From Acidobacteriota bacterium (GTDB lineage Bacteria > Acidobacteriota > Terriglobia > Acidiferrales > UBA7541): DNA of 9,405 nucleotides. The position numbers were made by a program, and so were the translations under genes. Under the pieces are notes generated by a model. It ran no database searches and was not told the origin of the DNA. It worked only from the letters and a program-made list of their open reading frames with translations. This document shows positions 7,366-9,405 of the stretch, in pieces (the first letter of the stretch is position 1; every line of letters begins with the position of its first letter). The DNA lies in the NCBI GenBank assembly GCA_016179005.1, contig JACOSF010000078.1, forward strand, positions 1-9,405, in the 5' to 3' direction.

Positions 7366-8228
7366 GCGCGCGCTGGCAAATTCGGTTTTCGGGCGGAAAG
7401 GCTGCCGCAGCGGTCGTCGTCGCGTGCGCCCTGCTGGTCATGCCCGAAACCGCATCCGGCTGGGGCGCCAACGCGCACAAGTTAATCACAAATAAGGCGG
7501 TGGATACTCTGCCCCCCGAATTGCGCCCGTTCTTCGAGGCCAGGCGCAGCCTTCTTATGGAGAGTTCTGTCGAGCCGCTGGAAGCCATGTTGAGAAACCC
7601 CGCCGGGGAGCGCCGCAACCGTTACATCTACCTCGACCGCTACGGCCGATTCCCCTTCGACAATGTCCCGCGCGACTACAAAGCCGCCATCAATAAGCTC
7701 ACCAAATCCAAGCTGGAAGCCAACGGCGTGCTCCCCTGGCAGATTGGTCTCTACAGCGAAAAACTCACCAACGCCTTCAAAGCGCGCAACTGGGATGAAG
7801 TGCGCCAATTCGCCGCCATCCTGGCGCATTACGTCGCGCAGGCCCACGACCCCTTTGCCACCACGGAGAATTTCGACGGGCGCCTCTCCAATCAAACCGG
7901 CGTGGACCAGCGCTTTAACTCCAAACTGGTGGACCGTTTCTCGCTGTTCTTTTTCATTCTCCCCAACGAGGCCGCGCACATCAGCGACCCGACCGACCAC
8001 GCATTTGAAAGCTGCCTGAACGCGCATAGCTGGCTCGAGCAAATCCTGCTTGCAGACCGTCGCGCCCGCCGCGGGCTTCCCGACTATACCGACGAATACT
8101 ACGACCGCCTCTACAACCAGGCCGGCGCCATCCTGATTCGCGGCGTTTCCGACGCGGCCACGGATGTCGGCTCCTACTGGCTGACGGCGTGGATTAACGC
8201 CGGGCGCCCGCAGCTTCCCGGAAAATGA
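7362..8228 (+). CDS. Secreted zinc-dependent phospholipase C / S1-P1 nuclease-like protein, degenerate metal site
   Basis: A 288-aa exported protein. The signal peptide (basic SARWQIR, hydrophobic 14-27, cut after TASG at 33) would expose Trp34 as residue 1 of the mature protein. WGANAH then puts His at position 6, exactly the Trp1/His6 arrangement whose N-terminus binds zinc in S1/P1 nucleases; zinc phospholipase C is built alike. YLDRYGRFPFDNVPRDY and NGVLPWQI fit bacterial members of this superfamily. However, where the families have H-x3-D-x5-H, this protein has H156-x3-Q160-x5-A166. The usual H of the (N)HF(I/L)D(I/L)D segment is R87, and the later H-x3-D/E is D182-x3-N186. It may therefore bind lipid or nucleic acid rather than cleave it, or use other residues (H162, H206, H213, H222). 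GGAAGGA four bases before the ATG is the strongest ribosome site in the window. It overlaps the permease stop by 4 nt and precedes the deaminase by 34 nt. Confidence 0.78.
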
Positions 8229-8262
8229 ACGGGCTCCATCGCCTCACGCGCGTCGGCATCCC

Positions 8263-9300
8263 ATGACCCCGCTCGAACCCCAAGCAGCCCTGCGCGCCCT
8301 TCCGAAGGCTGAGCTCCATCTGCACCTCGAGGGCACGATCGAACCCGCCACTGTGGTGGAGCTGGCCGCGCGCCACGGCGTCACGCTGTCGGAAGCCGAA
8401 ACGGTGGAGCGTTACCGCTACGCCGATTTCCGCGGATTCCTCGACGCCTTCAAGTGGGTCACCTCGTTCCTGCGCGAACCGGCAGACTTCGCTCTCATTA
8501 CCCGGCGCATGGCGGAGAAATTGATTTCGCAAAATGTGGTGTACGCGGAGGTATTCGTCGCCGTCGGCATCTTGCTGCTCCGCCGCCAGGACGTCGAAGC
8601 TAATTTCCGCGCAATTCATGACGCCGGCGAGGAAGCGCGGAAAAACGGCGTGCGCTTGCGGTGGGTTTTCGACGCCACGCGGCAGTTCGGCCCGGACGCG
8701 GCCATGGAGGTCGCACGCTGGGCGGCGCGACTCAAAGCCTACGATGTCGTGGCTTTCGGAATTGGCGGGGACGAATTGTCCGTCCCGGCCAAGGAATTTC
8801 GTGCCGTGTACGATTACGTCGCCGGCCAGGGCCTCCACCGCCACATCCACGCCGGCGAGGTTGGCGGCCCACAGTCGGTCCGTGACGCCATCAACTTTCT
8901 GGAAGTCGAGCGCATCGGCCATGGCATCGGCGTCATGCACGACCCCTCGCTCATCGAGTCTCTAGTCTCAGCTCAGGTCCCGCTCGAAATCTGTCCCACG
9001 AGCAACCTGTTCACCGGCGCGCTGGCCCGCCAGCGCAACAATCCGGGCGCGCAGCTCGAGGATCATCCCCTGCGCGAGTTGTACCGGCGCGGCCTGCTGA
9101 TTACGCTGGCCTCCGACGACCCGGCCATGTTCCACACCAGCCTCGACGCCGAGTACGCTGCCGGCTTGCGTCTGGGCCTCACGCTCGATGAAATGGTGCA
9201 CATTGCTGCCTGGGGATTTGTTGCCGCCTTCCTCCCCTCGGAAGAAAAGACGGCCCTGCTCCACGCATTTCATTCCCAACGCGAGGCGCTCGGTCTATAA
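8263..9300 (+). CDS. Adenosine deaminase-family metal-dependent hydrolase
   Basis: A 345-aa cytoplasmic TIM-barrel amidohydrolase that deaminates an adenine-containing substrate, most simply adenosine to inosine in purine salvage. AELHLHLEGTI gives metal ligands H19 and H21. HIHAGE gives ligand H196 and the catalytic acid E199. ERIGHGI gives H220, which orients the attacking water. SDDPAMF gives D285 (ligand) and D286. ICPTSN at 243-248 is also conserved, and length matches the family. Substrate is less certain: the GIGGDE motif (166-171) and SDDPAMF rather than NTDDP set it apart from classical adenosine deaminase. Relatives include adenine deaminases and 6-aminodeoxyfutalosine deaminases of menaquinone synthesis. 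A short insert (about 253-264) follows the CPTSN loop. No Shine-Dalgarno is evident before the ATG at 8263. Downstream purS is only 8 nt away, which supports a purine link. Family call firm, substrate open. Confidence 0.9.
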   Translation: MTPLEPQAALRALPKAELHLHLEGTIEPATVVELAARHGVTLSEAETVERYRYADFRGFLDAFKWVTSFLREPADFALITRRMAEKLISQNVVYAEVFVAVGILLLRRQDVEANFRAIHDAGEEARKNGVRLRWVFDATRQFGPDAAMEVARWAARLKAYDVVAFGIGGDELSVPAKEFRAVYDYVAGQGLHRHIHAGEVGGPQSVRDAINFLEVERIGHGIGVMHDPSLIESLVSAQVPLEICPTSNLFTGALARQRNNPGAQLEDHPLRELYRRGLLITLASDDPAMFHTSLDAEYAAGLRLGLTLDEMVHIAAWGFVAAFLPSEEKTALLHAFHSQREALGL

Positions 9301-9301
9301 T
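9273..9301 (+). promoter_or_regulatory. Putative promoter of purS, inside the end of the deaminase gene
   Basis: TTCCCA (9273-9278, 4 of 6) and a perfect TATAAT (9296-9301) are spaced by 17 bases. The -10 box contains the deaminase TAA stop. The purS ATG at 9309 begins 8 bases after the box, so transcription would start at or one base before the A of the ATG, and the mRNA would be leaderless. No Shine-Dalgarno lies in the 8-nt gap, which agrees. Confidence 0.5.
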
Positions 9302-9308
9302 TTCGTCC

Positions 9309-9405
9309 ATGAAAGCACACGTGTGGGTCATGTTGAAGCCGACCGTTCTGGATCCGCAGGGGCAGACCATTCAGCACGCGCTTGCGTCGCTCGGCTACGC
9401 GCAAG
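9309..9405 (+). CDS. purS: PurS subunit of phosphoribosylformylglycinamidine synthase, start only
   Basis: PurS is the small subunit that joins PurQ (glutaminase) to PurL in the fourth step of de novo purine synthesis. The 32 codons visible begin MKAHVWVMLKPTVLDPQG and go on with a helix (about 19-29, TIQHALASLGY), which is the standard N-terminus: a first beta strand ending in LKP, the V-LDPQG turn, then the helix with HAL-SLGY. Members are about 80-85 aa, so some 50 residues lie beyond the window. It follows the deaminase by 8 nt. purQ and purL would be expected downstream. Confidence 0.92.
   Translation, partial: MKAHVWVMLKPTVLDPQGQTIQHALASLGYAQ

Overview
The window looks like chromosomal DNA from a GC-rich (roughly 60-65% by eye) Gram-negative bacterium. 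Two adjacent lipid A genes (waaA/kdtA and lpxK) imply an outer membrane with Kdo-lipid A. The style of the proteins (the CAT permease with a long TM1-TM2 loop, the secreted zinc-phospholipase/S1-P1-like protein, PurS encoded as a separate subunit) reminds me most of Acidobacteriota. That assignment is inference, not a database result. No phage, IS element, CRISPR array, tRNA or rRNA is visible. I do not see a novel multi-gene defence or mobile system; the window reads as core and semi-core genes with some odd details.

Layout. Positions 1-2121 hold a minus-strand pair: waaA (Kdo transferase) followed by lpxK, joined by a 4-nt GTGA stop/start overlap, with lpxK running off the left edge. Positions 2122-2237 are a divergent intergenic region with a minus-strand TATAAT box and a perfect 7-bp inverted repeat just upstream of waaA. 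Everything to the right is on the plus strand: a secreted beta-rich protein of unknown function (2238-2876), a Ddn/DUF385-type F420-dependent nitroreductase-like protein (2991-3491), a UvrD/PcrA helicase broken by a frame change (3684-5751), a CAT-type amino acid permease (5848-7365), a secreted zinc-phospholipase C/S1-P1 nuclease-like protein (7362-8228), an adenosine-deaminase-family hydrolase (8263-9300), and the first 32 codons of purS (9309 to the right edge).

How the genes fit together. waaA and lpxK act in consecutive steps of Kdo-lipid A synthesis and are probably co-transcribed. The permease, the S1-P1-like protein and the deaminase are tightly spaced (a 4-nt overlap, then a 34-nt gap) and could form a scavenging unit of amino acid import, periplasmic hydrolysis and purine salvage. 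purS starts the de novo purine module and appears to have its own, possibly leaderless, promoter embedded in the end of the deaminase gene.

The points most worth a second look are three. First, the helicase gene changes frame at a run of seven C and, at the same place, lacks about 45 residues (including the DFDDL segment) compared with ordinary PcrA. Second, the S1-P1/PLC-like protein keeps the N-terminal Trp and one or two His ligands but seems to have lost most other zinc ligands. Third, a good -35/-10 pair lies so close to the purS ATG that the transcript would have little or no leader.
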